A DNA stretch of 49,881 nt from an uncultured bacterium (lineage in GTDB: Bacteria > Bacillota > Clostridia > Lachnospirales > Lachnospiraceae): assembly GCA_947175015.1 (NCBI GenBank), contig CAMWLE010000013.1:1-49881 (forward strand), given 5' to 3'. Within the stretch, counting starts at the first letter, position 1. The number at the start of each line of letters is the position of its first letter. The position numbers and the translations under genes were made by a program. Under the pieces are notes generated by a model. It made no database searches and had not been told where the DNA came from. It saw nothing but the letters and a program-made list of their open reading frames with translations. Shown here one piece after another: positions 34,004 through 43,360 of this stretch.

Positions 34004-35986
34004 TTGAGGGATAATAAATCTATTTCCGATGCTATGTTTACCAGCAGGGCCTTTCGTGAGAAGTATCAATATGATGGAAAAGACTTGGGGGCCAGATGTA
34101 CAGACGGTAAAACGATATTTAAAGTATGGAGCCCTTTTGCCAAAAGGGTAGAGTTATGCCTTTACAAAGATAATGTTTCTGGGGTCTGGCAGACCAAAGC
34201 CCTTCGACGGGAAGAGAAGGGTATCTGGCAGATTGTATTTGATGAAAATCTTCATGGAATGTATTATGATTATCTGGTAGAGGCGGACGGGAAGAAAGTT
34301 CGTACTGCGGACCCCTATGCCACAGGCTGCGGCTGCAATGGGGCCAGAAGTATGGTGGTGGATTTGCGTCTGACGAATCCGCCGGGTTTTGAGGCAGATG
34401 TTGCTCCTCCGGCACAGGGAGAGCAGATTATTTATGAACTGCATATTAAGGATTTTTCCTATGATGCCCAAAGCGGTGTGCCCGAGAAGTATCGGGGAAA
34501 ATATAAGGCATTTACGTTTGATGATACCAATGGGGAATATTCTACTTGCATGAAGTATTTAAAAGAATTGGGAGTGACCCATGTACAATTGCTGCCGTTT
34601 TTTGACTATGCTTCCGTGGATGAGGCCGGGGACGCGAAGCAGTTTAATTGGGGATATGATCCGCTGAATTATAATGTGCCGGAAGGTTCTTATGCCACGG
34701 ATGTGACAGATGGTACGGTCAGAATTCGGGAATGTAAGGAGATGATACAGGCATTCCATGCCAATGGGATTCGGGTGGTTATGGATGTGGTATATAATCA
34801 TACCTACAGTGGGGATTCCTGGCTACAGAGAATGGTGCCGGGATACTACTACCGTCATAAAAAGGACGGAAGCCTTACCGATGGGTCCGCATGTGGAAAT
34901 GATGTGGCAGCAGGCAGGGGAATGGTGGATAATTATATCGCTGATTCTGTTATGTATTGGGCCAGGGAGTATCATATTGACGGTTTTCGTTTTGACTTGA
35001 TGGGGCTGCTGACGGTGGAGCTGATGAATCGAATTTGGAAGGAACTGGATGAGGCCTTTGGAAAAGGAGAAAAATTGCTGTATGGAGAGCCTTGGAGTGC
35101 GGACAGTTCACCCATGGAACAAGGGACAAGAGCAGCATTGAAGGAAAACACTTGCTATCTGGACGATGGGATTGGAATATTCTGTGATAATACCAGAGAT
35201 TTAATCAAAGGAGATGCGTTTATTGGTGAGGAGCCGGGTGCTGTCAATGGAAAGCGCGGACTGGAATCATTGCTTTTGAATGCTGTCACTGGCTGGCGGA
35301 ATGGCGGAGCAGAGTTCTGTCCTAAAAGCTGTGCTCAGATTATCAATTATGTATCTGCTCACGATAATTTTACCTTGTGGGATAAGCTGGTATTGTCTAT
35401 GTGCGATAAACCGAATTTCTTGGAGCGAAATGAAGATGTTATGGCGGCCAATAAACTTGCTGCTTTTATATATTTTACTTGTCAGGGAAGGTTGTTTATG
35501 CAGGCGGGAGAAGAATTCGGACGGACAAAGCTGGGAGAAGGCAATAGTTATTGTTCGTCACCGGAGCTTAATATGCTTGCATGGCATCGGACAGTGGAAT
35601 ATGCGGAGTTGGTGGATTATTATAAAGGGTTGATCAGGCTGAGAAAGCAATTGCCTGGACTATGTGATAAATCCGCTTCGGCGGCAGAACGTATCAAAGA
35701 GAAAGCAATTCATGGAGAAGGCGTGGTTTCTTTCCTGGTGGATAACAGAGCTGCCGGTGGGGAGGCAGATCGGGTTACGGCAGAGTGTGCAGGCTGGGAT
35801 GAGCTGTGCGTGATTTATAATGTGGGTGACCAGGAGTATAACATGAAATTGGATAAAGGGAAATGGCAAATTCTGGTAGACGGTAAAACAGCGGATTGCC
35901 GTAAGGAGGTTGCAGAAGCCGAAAAAGGTGTTCTGGTAGCGGCTCATAGCGGGATGATGCTGGGAAGGTGTACAAAGAAATTCTAA
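34004..35986 (+). CDS. pulA: Type I pullulanase (GH13), intracellular
   Basis: I place the start at TTG 34004, because GGGGGTGAT (33991-33999) is a near-perfect ribosome binding site just before it. ATG 33974 has none and would leave almost no leader. The product has 660 residues and no signal peptide. A CBM48-like N-terminal domain (FKVWSPFAKRVELCLYKD) precedes the GH13 barrel. FNWGYDPLNYN is the type I pullulanase signature; DVVYNHT, nucleophile region GFRFDLMGL, acid/base LYGEPW and SAHDNFTLWD complete the catalytic set. It cleaves alpha-1,6 branches of imported limit dextrins, feeding MalQ. The next gene starts 182 bases on. Confidence 0.93.
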   Translation: MRDNKSISDAMFTSRAFREKYQYDGKDLGARCTDGKTIFKVWSPFAKRVELCLYKDNVSGVWQTKALRREEKGIWQIVFDENLHGMYYDYLVEADGKKVRTADPYATGCGCNGARSMVVDLRLTNPPGFEADVAPPAQGEQIIYELHIKDFSYDAQSGVPEKYRGKYKAFTFDDTNGEYSTCMKYLKELGVTHVQLLPFFDYASVDEAGDAKQFNWGYDPLNYNVPEGSYATDVTDGTVRIRECKEMIQAFHANGIRVVMDVVYNHTYSGDSWLQRMVPGYYYRHKKDGSLTDGSACGNDVAAGRGMVDNYIADSVMYWAREYHIDGFRFDLMGLLTVELMNRIWKELDEAFGKGEKLLYGEPWSADSSPMEQGTRAALKENTCYLDDGIGIFCDNTRDLIKGDAFIGEEPGAVNGKRGLESLLLNAVTGWRNGGAEFCPKSCAQIINYVSAHDNFTLWDKLVLSMCDKPNFLERNEDVMAANKLAAFIYFTCQGRLFMQAGEEFGRTKLGEGNSYCSSPELNMLAWHRTVEYAELVDYYKGLIRLRKQLPGLCDKSASAAERIKEKAIHGEGVVSFLVDNRAAGGEADRVTAECAGWDELCVIYNVGDQEYNMKLDKGKWQILVDGKTADCRKEVAEAEKGVLVAAHSGMMLGRCTKKF

Positions 35987-36135
35987 GCCAGTATAAGAGG
36001 GGGTGTGTATGTGCTTCTGTTGGCGGTATGTTAGAAAGTGTGAAAGGAATGAAGGTTCTCTAAGGGTGTAAGAGGTATTGTCGGCGCGGTGACAGATTTG
36101 AAGGAATAGTACTTGTTAATCAGGATGAAATAAAT

Positions 36136-36154
36136 GCCCGTCGGGGGGGCGGGC
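36136..36154 (+). other. Small GC-rich hairpin just before the malQ ribosome binding site
   Basis: GCCCG (36136-36140) and CGGGC (36150-36154) enclose a run of seven G. It stands 5 bases before GAGAGGTGG, so it might modulate translation of malQ. The stem is short and could be chance. Confidence 0.25.
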
Positions 36155-36168
36155 GGAGAGGTGGATAT

Positions 36169-37809
36169 ATGAACAGAGCAAGCGGTATTTTGCTTCCGGT
36201 GGCCAGCCTGCCGTCAAAGTATGGCATTGGCTGCTTTTCCAGGGAGGCATATGATTTTATTGATAAATGTAAGGAGGCAGGACAGAGTTACTGGCAGATT
36301 TTGCCGCTATCTCCCACCAGCTATGGAGATTCTCCTTACCAGTCCTTCTCCTCTTTTGCGGGGAATCCTTATTTTATTGATTTGGAGGCTTTGATCGAGG
36401 AAGGTGTGTTGACAAAAGAGGAATGTGATCAATGTGATTTCGGAAGTGATCCGATGTATATTGATTATGGAAAGCTGTATCAGCAGCGTTTTGGGCTCCT
36501 TCGCCTGGCTTATGAACGCAGTGATATTTCTCATAATCCGGAGTTTGTCCGTTTTGCGCAGGAGAATGCTTCATGGCTGGATGATTATGCACTTTTTATG
36601 GCGGTAAAACAATGTTTTGATGGAAAGTCATGGAGCGAGTGGGCGGAGGATATCAGGAAGCGATGGGGCTTTGCATTGGATTATTATAGAAGGGAATGCT
36701 ATTTTGATATAGAATTTTATAAGTATATTCAATTTCAATTCCATGTCCAGTGGGAGAAATTGAAGACATATGCCAATGGGCAGGGCATTCGCATCGTGGG
36801 GGATATTCCTATTTATGTGGCTTTTGATTCGGCAGATGCCTGGTCTCATCCGGAGATGTTCCAATTTGATTCTGAGTATCAGCCTGTTGCGGTGGCCGGT
36901 TGTCCGCCGGATGCTTTTTCCGTCACAGGACAGCTCTGGGGAAATCCGCTGTATCGCTGGGAGTTCCACAAGCAGACAGGATATGAATGGTGGTGCAGGC
37001 GCATGGAGCAGTGTTTCCGGATGTATGATGTGGTAAGGATTGACCATTTCAGAGGATTCGATGAGTATTACAGTATTCCTTATGGGGAGAAGACCGCATT
37101 GAACGGGCATTGGGAAAAAGGGCCCGGTATGGAATTGTTCCAGGCATTGCAGCGGAGACTGGGGGAAAAGGAGATTATTGCGGAAGACCTGGGGCTGCAG
37201 ACGCCGTCTGTGCATAAGCTGTTGAAGGATAGCGGGTATCCGGGGATGAAGGTGTTGGAATTTGCTTTTGTTCCGGGCGAGGATACGGGTTATTTGCCTC
37301 ATAGTTATGATAAGAATTGTGTGGTCTATACGGGAACCCATGACAACGAGACTTTGGTGCAGTGGTATCAAGAGCTGGATGAGGAAGTCAGAGCTTACGC
37401 GGCAGAATATATGGATAAAGAGGATGGGCCGGCAGAGGAAAAGTATCGTGATTTTGTGCGGCTTGCCATGATGAGTGCGGCGGACACCTGTATTACTCCC
37501 CTGCAGGATTATCTTGGCCTGGGACAGGAGGCGAGAATCAACAAGCCTTCTACTCTGGGAGGAAACTGGGTATGGAGAATGGAAGAAGGTATGTTGTCCC
37601 AGGAAGTGACGGATGAAATATATCGTCTGACAAAGATTAGTTTCCGGCTGAACGGGCAGGAGAGAGAAGAGGCAGACGAGGATGTAACAGAAGATGAGAA
37701 TTTGCCAGGCAGTGATAAGGATGCAATGGAAGGTGAGAATATGCCGGGCAGTGATAAGGATGCAATGGAAGGTGAGAATATTCCAGGCAGTGATGAGGTA
37801 AAAATATAA
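36169..37809 (+). CDS. malQ: 4-alpha-glucanotransferase (amylomaltase, GH77) with repeat tail
   Basis: This 546-residue enzyme transfers maltodextrin units between chains, releasing glucose. Motifs are N-terminal RASGILLPVASLPSKYGIG, QILPLSPTSYGDSPYQSFS, nucleophile VVRIDHFRGFDEYY, acid/base IIAEDLGLQTP and YTGTHDNETLVQW. The conserved enzyme ends near RLTKISFRLN (about residue 495), which is the usual length. It is followed by an acidic tail of about 45 residues made of a 13-residue unit present nearly three times. The tail is absent from MalQ proteins I know and should be disordered. GAGAGGTGG precedes the ATG. The debranching enzyme gene follows 47 bases later. Confidence 0.95.
   Translation: MNRASGILLPVASLPSKYGIGCFSREAYDFIDKCKEAGQSYWQILPLSPTSYGDSPYQSFSSFAGNPYFIDLEALIEEGVLTKEECDQCDFGSDPMYIDYGKLYQQRFGLLRLAYERSDISHNPEFVRFAQENASWLDDYALFMAVKQCFDGKSWSEWAEDIRKRWGFALDYYRRECYFDIEFYKYIQFQFHVQWEKLKTYANGQGIRIVGDIPIYVAFDSADAWSHPEMFQFDSEYQPVAVAGCPPDAFSVTGQLWGNPLYRWEFHKQTGYEWWCRRMEQCFRMYDVVRIDHFRGFDEYYSIPYGEKTALNGHWEKGPGMELFQALQRRLGEKEIIAEDLGLQTPSVHKLLKDSGYPGMKVLEFAFVPGEDTGYLPHSYDKNCVVYTGTHDNETLVQWYQELDEEVRAYAAEYMDKEDGPAEEKYRDFVRLAMMSAADTCITPLQDYLGLGQEARINKPSTLGGNWVWRMEEGMLSQEVTDEIYRLTKISFRLNGQEREEADEDVTEDENLPGSDKDAMEGENMPGSDKDAMEGENIPGSDEVKI
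37696..37800 (+). repeat. 39-base in-frame tandem repeat in the malQ tail
   Basis: Units at 37696-37734 and 37735-37773 and a partial one from 37774 encode ENxPGSDKDAMEG, with x being Leu, Met and Ile. The copies differ by only a few bases, mainly in the x codon and the following Pro codon, so the expansion looks recent. Because the unit is a multiple of three, copy-number changes keep the frame. Confidence 0.9.
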
Positions 37810-37856
37810 AGAAATGCTCCAAATAGAGGCTCGCTGGGCGGGAGAGAGGTGGAAGG

Positions 37857-39857
37857 ATGAAATTTATCTATGGAAAACAGGACTGGAAGACATTTGAGCG
37901 TGGAGAAGAGAATTGTTACCTGATGACCAACGGTTTGGGGGGATTTTCCTCTCTTACAATGATTGGTTCTTGCGGCAGAAATGACCATGCGGTGCTGATG
38001 GCGTGTGTAAAATCCCCCAATCACCGCTACAATATGATTCACAGGTTGGAAGAATTATTGTGTTTTGGAGATGAAAAAGTACATATTTCCAGCCAGAATT
38101 ATGCGAGCCGGGAATTGCGGGGAAATGAATGTGGAGTCGGTGGAATGGAAACAGAGCATCCGGAACACAACGATGGGAGAAGAGAAGAAGGCTATCTATA
38201 TCAGACGGAGTTCTCCTATGAAGACTATCCAAGGTGGCGATATCTGGTAAAAGGTGTGGAGGTAGAAAAAAGTCTTGTACTGATGCAGGGAATCAATGCA
38301 GTAGGTATCTCCTATCAGATTAGAAATCGCTCAGGAAAAGATGTGACATTGGAAGTGCTGCCCCATCTGCAGTTTGTACCTAAAGGCGCCCCGCTTTCCA
38401 GAGAACAGAAGTTTGTCATGGAAGACCACAGCATTGCTTCTAATGGACATAAGCTTCATTTTAAAACCAATGGGGAATGGAGAGAGATTCCGCCGATATT
38501 TTATGAGGATCTGTATTATGCCTATGATGCCTGTGATGGAAGAAGGGAAAAGGGATGTACTATGGTAAATCATTGTGTATTCCTTACCATACCTTCCGGT
38601 GAAGAGAAGGTGTTGGAGCTGGTGTACGGAATGGCGGCAAAGCTTCCCAATATAGAAGAAATGTTTCATGACAGTGAACGAACCAGGAAAGCGTTGGCAG
38701 AGCAGGCAGGGTTTCAGGAAGGGGTGGCCAGTGTGTTAGCGAAAAGCGCCGGGCAGTTTGTATCCTATCGGGCGTCCACCGCAAACAAGACATTGCTGGC
38801 AGGTTTTCCTTTTTTTGAGGATTGGGGACGGGATACCATGATTGCTCTCAATGGCTGTTGTCTGGCAACGCACCAATACAAGACGGCCCAGAGTATCTTG
38901 CAGACATTCAGAACTTATTGCAAAAAGGGATTGATGCCGAATCTATTTCCGGAGGGTAAGGAAGCGCCAGGATATAATACGGTGGATGCGGCGTTGTTGT
39001 TTATTCTGGCAATATATGAATATTATCGGAAAACAAAAGATGGTGTCTTTGTGAAAAGCATGTATGACACCATGGCTCAGATTATTGACTGGTATAGTAA
39101 GGGAACGGATTATGGCATTAAGATGGATGAAGACGGATTGATTGCCGCGGGTCAGGGGTATGATCAGGTGACATGGATGGATGTGCGTGTGGGGGATATT
39201 CTGCCCACACCAAGGCATGGAAAGCCTGTGGAAATCAATGCGTATTGGTATAACGCCCTGTGTATTATGAAGGAATTCAAACAGTTCGGTTTGGAGGATG
39301 ACAGGGATTATGAGGGATTGGCCGCTAAAGTGAAGGAAAGCTTTGGGAAGTTTTGGAATGAAGAGGCAGGATGCCTGAAAGATGTATTGTCAGGAACCAA
39401 AGCGGATTGCCAGATACGCTGTAACCAGATATGGGCGGTGTCGCTGCCTTTCTCCGTACTTTCACCCGAACAGGAGAGACAGGTAGTGGATGTGGTATTC
39501 CGCAAGTTGTATACACCTTATGGACTGCGGACGCTGGCTCCGGAAGACGAAGAATTTCATCCTTATTATGGCGGCCCGCAGTTAGAACGGGATTTGGCCT
39601 ACCATCAGGGAACTGTGTGGGTATTTCCGTTAGGAGGTTATTATCTTGCTTATTTAAAGGTAAATGGTTATTCCGCAGAGGCTAAGGAGCTTGTAAGCAA
39701 GCAGCTTGAAAGTATGGAAGCTGCATTGCGGGAAGGCTGTATCGGTCAGCTTCCGGAGATTTACGATGGGACAAATCCGGTGTCTTCCAAGGGATGCTTT
39801 GCACAGGCCTGGAGTGTGGGGGAAATGCTTAGGGTATATGACGCACTGAGGAGTTGA
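37857..39857 (+). CDS. Glycogen debranching enzyme (amylo-alpha-1,6-glucosidase, GH133 type)
   Basis: This 666-residue protein begins at ATG 37857 after GAGAGGTGGAAGG. The N-terminal GDE_N-type beta domain opens with ENCYLMTNGLGGFSSLTMIG, followed by RNDHAVLMACV. The C-terminal (alpha/alpha)6 barrel has GFPFFEDWGRDTMIALNG, GLMPNLFPEG, NTVDAALLFILAIYEY, DQVTWMDVRVGD and EINAYWYNAL; the acidic residues in these blocks are the expected catalytic ones. It removes single glucose stubs at alpha-1,6 branches. With pullulanase and MalQ it would complete maltodextrin or glycogen breakdown; no glycogen synthesis or phosphorylase gene is in the window. Confidence 0.92.
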   Translation: MKFIYGKQDWKTFERGEENCYLMTNGLGGFSSLTMIGSCGRNDHAVLMACVKSPNHRYNMIHRLEELLCFGDEKVHISSQNYASRELRGNECGVGGMETEHPEHNDGRREEGYLYQTEFSYEDYPRWRYLVKGVEVEKSLVLMQGINAVGISYQIRNRSGKDVTLEVLPHLQFVPKGAPLSREQKFVMEDHSIASNGHKLHFKTNGEWREIPPIFYEDLYYAYDACDGRREKGCTMVNHCVFLTIPSGEEKVLELVYGMAAKLPNIEEMFHDSERTRKALAEQAGFQEGVASVLAKSAGQFVSYRASTANKTLLAGFPFFEDWGRDTMIALNGCCLATHQYKTAQSILQTFRTYCKKGLMPNLFPEGKEAPGYNTVDAALLFILAIYEYYRKTKDGVFVKSMYDTMAQIIDWYSKGTDYGIKMDEDGLIAAGQGYDQVTWMDVRVGDILPTPRHGKPVEINAYWYNALCIMKEFKQFGLEDDRDYEGLAAKVKESFGKFWNEEAGCLKDVLSGTKADCQIRCNQIWAVSLPFSVLSPEQERQVVDVVFRKLYTPYGLRTLAPEDEEFHPYYGGPQLERDLAYHQGTVWVFPLGGYYLAYLKVNGYSAEAKELVSKQLESMEAALREGCIGQLPEIYDGTNPVSSKGCFAQAWSVGEMLRVYDALRS

Positions 39858-39882
39858 AGGTTCGTAGAGGCAAATAATTATG

Positions 39883-39948
39883 CACTTCCTGATGCTGTCA
39901 ACGACGGCAGAAACAATCTGTGCAAAAAACGCTGCATGAGGGGAAGTG
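39883..39948 (+). other. Possible intercistronic stem before the HAD gene
   Basis: CACTTCC (39883-39889) can pair with GGAAGTG (39942-39948), and inside it ATGC (39892) with GCAT (39934). It lies in a 181-base gap between the debranching-enzyme and HAD genes and has no T-run. The span of the loop makes this only weakly supported. Confidence 0.2.
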
Positions 39949-40038
39949 TATGGAAATTATACCTTTTGGGTGTTATTGAGACAAAGGATATTCGTTGGCT
40001 CAGGCAGTATTTCAAAGGAAAGTCTCAGGAGAAAAAGT

Positions 40039-40779
40039 ATGTATCGAAATTACGTTTTTGATTTTTATGGAACTTTGGCAGATATTAGGACAGATGAGGA
40101 AAGTCCCCGGCTTTGGGAGAAAATGAGTGAGATTTATTGGGCGATGGGAGCAGAGTATAGTCCAGATGAGCTGCGGCATACTTTTCGCAGGTTGGAAAGG
40201 GCAGAGAAGGAAAGGGTTGCTTCCTGTACCAAAGCTATGTCTCAGGAATTACAGGAGAATGCCGAGCCGGATTTGACTAAAATATTCTCCGATTTGTATC
40301 ATGAGAAAGGCATACTTTGTGACAGTGCACAGGCAAAGTTGACGGCGATTACGTTTCGGGCGCTTTCCAGAGAATATATTCGTGTCTATGATGGCGTGAA
40401 AGAGCTTTTGGAGGAATTGCGGCGGCGCGGTAAAGGGGTGTATCTCTTATCCAATGCACAGGCGGATTTTACAAGGCCTGAAATTGAAATGTTGGGACTT
40501 ACCAAGTATTTTGACGGTATTTTCCTGTCCTCGGAACAGGGGTGTAAGAAGCCTTCTCCTATGTTCTTCGGTAAATTGATAAAAACGTATGGGTTGAAGC
40601 CGGCAGAGTGCATTATGATTGGCAATGATGAGGCTGCGGATATTGCAGGGGCGAAGCGCATGGGGATGGCGGCGCTATATATTCATACGGCAATTTCTCC
40701 GTCAGAATATGGCAGGGTGGAAGCTGACTATCGGGTGATGGATGGAGATTTCCGAAAAGTGGGCGGATTGATATTGTAG
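40039..40779 (+). CDS. HAD-superfamily hydrolase
   Basis: ATG 40039 follows CAGGAG and gives 246 residues; the frame's earlier ATG at 39946 has no ribosome binding site. Motif I is FDFYGTLAD (nucleophile Asp plus DFYGT), motif II YLLSNAQ, motif III Lys in GCKKPSPMFF and motif IV MIGNDEAADIAGAKRMG, so catalysis is intact. A helical cap (residues 20-85) places it in subfamily I. It is probably a sugar-phosphate or nucleotide phosphatase. Its place between debranching enzyme and alpha-glucosidase could suggest beta-phosphoglucomutase, but the cap and motif I do not look like that enzyme and no maltose phosphorylase is present. Confidence 0.88.
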   Translation: MYRNYVFDFYGTLADIRTDEESPRLWEKMSEIYWAMGAEYSPDELRHTFRRLERAEKERVASCTKAMSQELQENAEPDLTKIFSDLYHEKGILCDSAQAKLTAITFRALSREYIRVYDGVKELLEELRRRGKGVYLLSNAQADFTRPEIEMLGLTKYFDGIFLSSEQGCKKPSPMFFGKLIKTYGLKPAECIMIGNDEAADIAGAKRMGMAALYIHTAISPSEYGRVEADYRVMDGDFRKVGGLIL

Positions 40780-40793
40780 GAAGAGGTGAAGTA

Positions 40794-43079
40794 ATGAAAT
40801 TGGGCAAGTTGACAGGATATGTGGTGAATGGTCAGGAAATTGCATTGGACTTCGAGGGCCAAAAAGCACAGATGAAGGTTGTGACACCATATATCATTCA
40901 TATATTTTATAGTAAAGATGGTACAAGGCCGGATTCTAAAGCCATAGAAGGTGAGAAAACTGTCCCGGTGACGATCAGGGTGCATCGGGAGGCGGACGGC
41001 TTGTGGATTGACACAGGAGAGATATCCGCGAGAGTCAGCGATGGCTTTTATGTGGACTTTTATGACAGGAACGGGATGGAGGTCTGCGGGGATTACAGAG
41101 GAGAGCGTGAACCGCTTCAGCGGGTCAGCCCGGAGGTAGTAAAGCTTCTGGAAGAAGAAGGTCATTCCGCCGGGGAGCAGGGGCAGGAGCACGCTTTTGA
41201 GATAGTGAAGAAGCTGGAGGCTTCTACACACTTTTATGGTCTGGGAGATAAAACAGGATTCCTTGATAAACGAAATTATGATTATGAAATGTGGAATACG
41301 GATAATCCAAACCCTCAAGTGGATACTTTTAAAGCATTGTATAAATCCATTCCGTTTTTCATTGCGCTGGGGAAGGAATTTGTGTATGGCATTTTTCTGG
41401 ACAACACCTTCAAGAGTTATTTCAACATGGGACAGGAATCTGAGGATTATTATTGGTTTGGCGCCGATGGCGGCAATGTGGATTATTACTATATTGCAGG
41501 CGAGTCTCTGGCGGAAGTGCTGCAAGGTTATACTTATCTTACAGGAACCTGTCCTCTGCCTCAGAAGTGGACCCTGGGATATCATCAGTCCCGCTGGGGA
41601 TATGTGACACAGGAAGATGTGGAGGAAGTGGCGGCTTCCATGCGGGAAAACGATATTCCATGCGATGTGATTCATTTTGACATTGACTATATGCAGGATT
41701 ATAAGGTATTTACCTGGAATGAGAAGCGGTATCATAACGATGCAAAGGCATTTTTGGACAGATTATCCAAGAAGGGCTTTAAGCCGGTGGTGATCAATGA
41801 CCCTGGTGTGAAGGTGGAAAAGGGATATTCTGTGTATGAAGAAGGTGTACGGGAAGGATTTTTTGCAAGGACAACAGAGGGAGAAGTCTATTCCAATGTG
41901 GTATGGCCGGGAGAGGCAGTATTTCCGGATTTCGGAAATTCCAAGGTCAGAGCATGGTGGGGCAATCATCAGGGTTTCTTATTGGAAAAGGGTGTCAGGG
42001 GCATATGGAATGATATGAATGAACCGGCCAGTTTCCGCGGCCCTCTGCCGGAGGATGTGGTATTTACGGATGAGGGCAGGGAGGCCAGCCATAAGGAAAT
42101 GCACAATGTATATGGGCATCTGATGGCGAAGGCGGCTTATGAAGGATTGAAAAAGCTGGATGGGCGCAGACCTTTTGTGATTACAAGAGCATGTTATGCC
42201 GGAAGTCAGAAATATACTACTGCCTGGACGGGAGATAATACAAGTATGTGGGGGCATTTGCAGATGGCAATTCCCCAATTATGTAATTTGGGGTTGTCCG
42301 GTATGCCGTTTGTGGGTACGGATGTGGGAGGATTTGGAGCGGATACCACGCCAGAGCTTATGGCAAGATGGGTTCAGGTAGGATGTTTTTCTCCGCTTTT
42401 CAGGAACCATTCCGCGGCAGGCAGCAGAAGGCAGGAGCCATGGCAGTTTGGCAGGGAAGTGCTGGAGATTTACCGCAAGTATGTGAAGCTGCGTTATCGC
42501 TGGATACCGTATATCTATGATTTGTTTTATGAAGAAGAGCGAACGGGAGCACCCATTATGCGGCCTTTGGTGTTCCATTATGAGAAGGATGAGACGGCAA
42601 AGGTATGCAATGATGAATTTATGCTGGGGAGCAGTATCCTGGCAGCGCCGGTAGTGAATCCGGGCATGACAAAGCGGATGGTATATTTGCCGGAAGGTAT
42701 CTGGTATGATTATTGGACACAGGAGAAGCTGGAAGGACCGGTATGGTTTGTACGGGATGCGCCTTTGGATTGCTGCCCTATTTATGTCAGGGCGGGGAGT
42801 ATTCTGCCTGTCATGGAATCCCAGTCTTATGTGGGTGAGAAGCCTGTGGATAAATTGTATCTGGAAATTTACCCCGGTGAGGGAAGCTGGGAGCATTATC
42901 TGGATAATGGTGAGGATTTCGCATATAGAGAAGGCAGATATCATCAGTATCATTTTGAAGTAAAGGGGGATGGTACTGTGTGCGGAAAACTGGCTCATGC
43001 CGGTTACGAAGCACCATATGGAGAGGTACTGGTTCAGAGGGCCGGGGAGAAGGAATGGACGAAGATTATGGTGTGTTAA
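40794..43079 (+). CDS. GH31 alpha-glucosidase, intracellular
   Basis: This 761-residue enzyme starts 14 bases after the HAD stop, behind GAAGAGGTGAAG. The N-terminal beta-sandwich ends with STHFYGLGDKTGFLDKR. The barrel contains WTLGYHQSRWGY, DVIHFDIDYMQDYKVFTWN, nucleophile GIWNDMNEPA, acid/base TGDNTSMW and SGMPFVGTDVGGF, all standard GH31 alpha-glucosidase features. There is no signal peptide. It hydrolyses terminal alpha-linked glucose from maltose and short dextrins produced by MalQ. The cytoplasmic cluster ends here, with a terminator about 170 bases downstream. Confidence 0.94.
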   Translation: MKLGKLTGYVVNGQEIALDFEGQKAQMKVVTPYIIHIFYSKDGTRPDSKAIEGEKTVPVTIRVHREADGLWIDTGEISARVSDGFYVDFYDRNGMEVCGDYRGEREPLQRVSPEVVKLLEEEGHSAGEQGQEHAFEIVKKLEASTHFYGLGDKTGFLDKRNYDYEMWNTDNPNPQVDTFKALYKSIPFFIALGKEFVYGIFLDNTFKSYFNMGQESEDYYWFGADGGNVDYYYIAGESLAEVLQGYTYLTGTCPLPQKWTLGYHQSRWGYVTQEDVEEVAASMRENDIPCDVIHFDIDYMQDYKVFTWNEKRYHNDAKAFLDRLSKKGFKPVVINDPGVKVEKGYSVYEEGVREGFFARTTEGEVYSNVVWPGEAVFPDFGNSKVRAWWGNHQGFLLEKGVRGIWNDMNEPASFRGPLPEDVVFTDEGREASHKEMHNVYGHLMAKAAYEGLKKLDGRRPFVITRACYAGSQKYTTAWTGDNTSMWGHLQMAIPQLCNLGLSGMPFVGTDVGGFGADTTPELMARWVQVGCFSPLFRNHSAAGSRRQEPWQFGREVLEIYRKYVKLRYRWIPYIYDLFYEEERTGAPIMRPLVFHYEKDETAKVCNDEFMLGSSILAAPVVNPGMTKRMVYLPEGIWYDYWTQEKLEGPVWFVRDAPLDCCPIYVRAGSILPVMESQSYVGEKPVDKLYLEIYPGEGSWEHYLDNGEDFAYREGRYHQYHFEVKGDGTVCGKLAHAGYEAPYGEVLVQRAGEKEWTKIMVC

Positions 43080-43246
43080 GGGAATGTTTTTGTGCTGTGT
43101 TTCTGCTGTGAAGGCTGCCAGACCTCTATAACTTGTATAATACTAATATTCATGAGAAGATACAAGTGCAGAAAAGGGCAGGAAAGCAGTTGTCAATGTG
43201 GCAGATGCGTGATAAGTTATAGTTAATGAAAACAAAAAAGAAATGT

Positions 43247-43282
43247 ACTGCCTGAGCCTAATTGCTCAGGCAGTTTCTTTTC
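43247..43282. terminator. Bidirectional intrinsic terminator
   Basis: ACTGCCTGAGC (43247-43257) pairs with GCTCAGGCAGT (43264-43274) around CTAATT and is followed by TTCTTTTC. On the other strand the stem is followed by a T-rich stretch (complement of AAAACAAAAAAGAAA). It ends the maltodextrin cluster and the convergent small gene at 43361. Confidence 0.85.
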
Positions 43283-43360
43283 ACGGAAGGATAAGGCAAT
43301 GCGGACGCTTTTGCAGATTTTTCAGGATACAAAAGAGAGGCTGTGTAGATATTCCCGAAG

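Noticed and set aside
36628..37371. Minus-strand frame of 247 codons inside malQ
   Set aside because: It is antisense to conserved catalytic blocks of malQ, with no ribosome binding site or family resemblance.
40728..41735. Long minus-strand frame of 335 codons opposite the GH31 gene and the HAD end
   Set aside because: It lies almost wholly antisense to two well-supported enzymes and its product is rich in His, Ile and Arg with no recognisable motif, as expected of a shadow frame.
42279..42998. Minus-strand frame of 239 codons inside the GH31 gene
   Set aside because: It is antisense to a conserved enzyme and has the composition of a reverse-complement shadow.
43126..43282. Small RNA between the GH31 gene and the terminator
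   Set aside because: CTATAACTT (43126) and AAGTTATAG (43214) could pair and a TATAAT lies at 43136, but the TATAAT overlaps the left arm and has no -35, so a discrete transcript is not supported.
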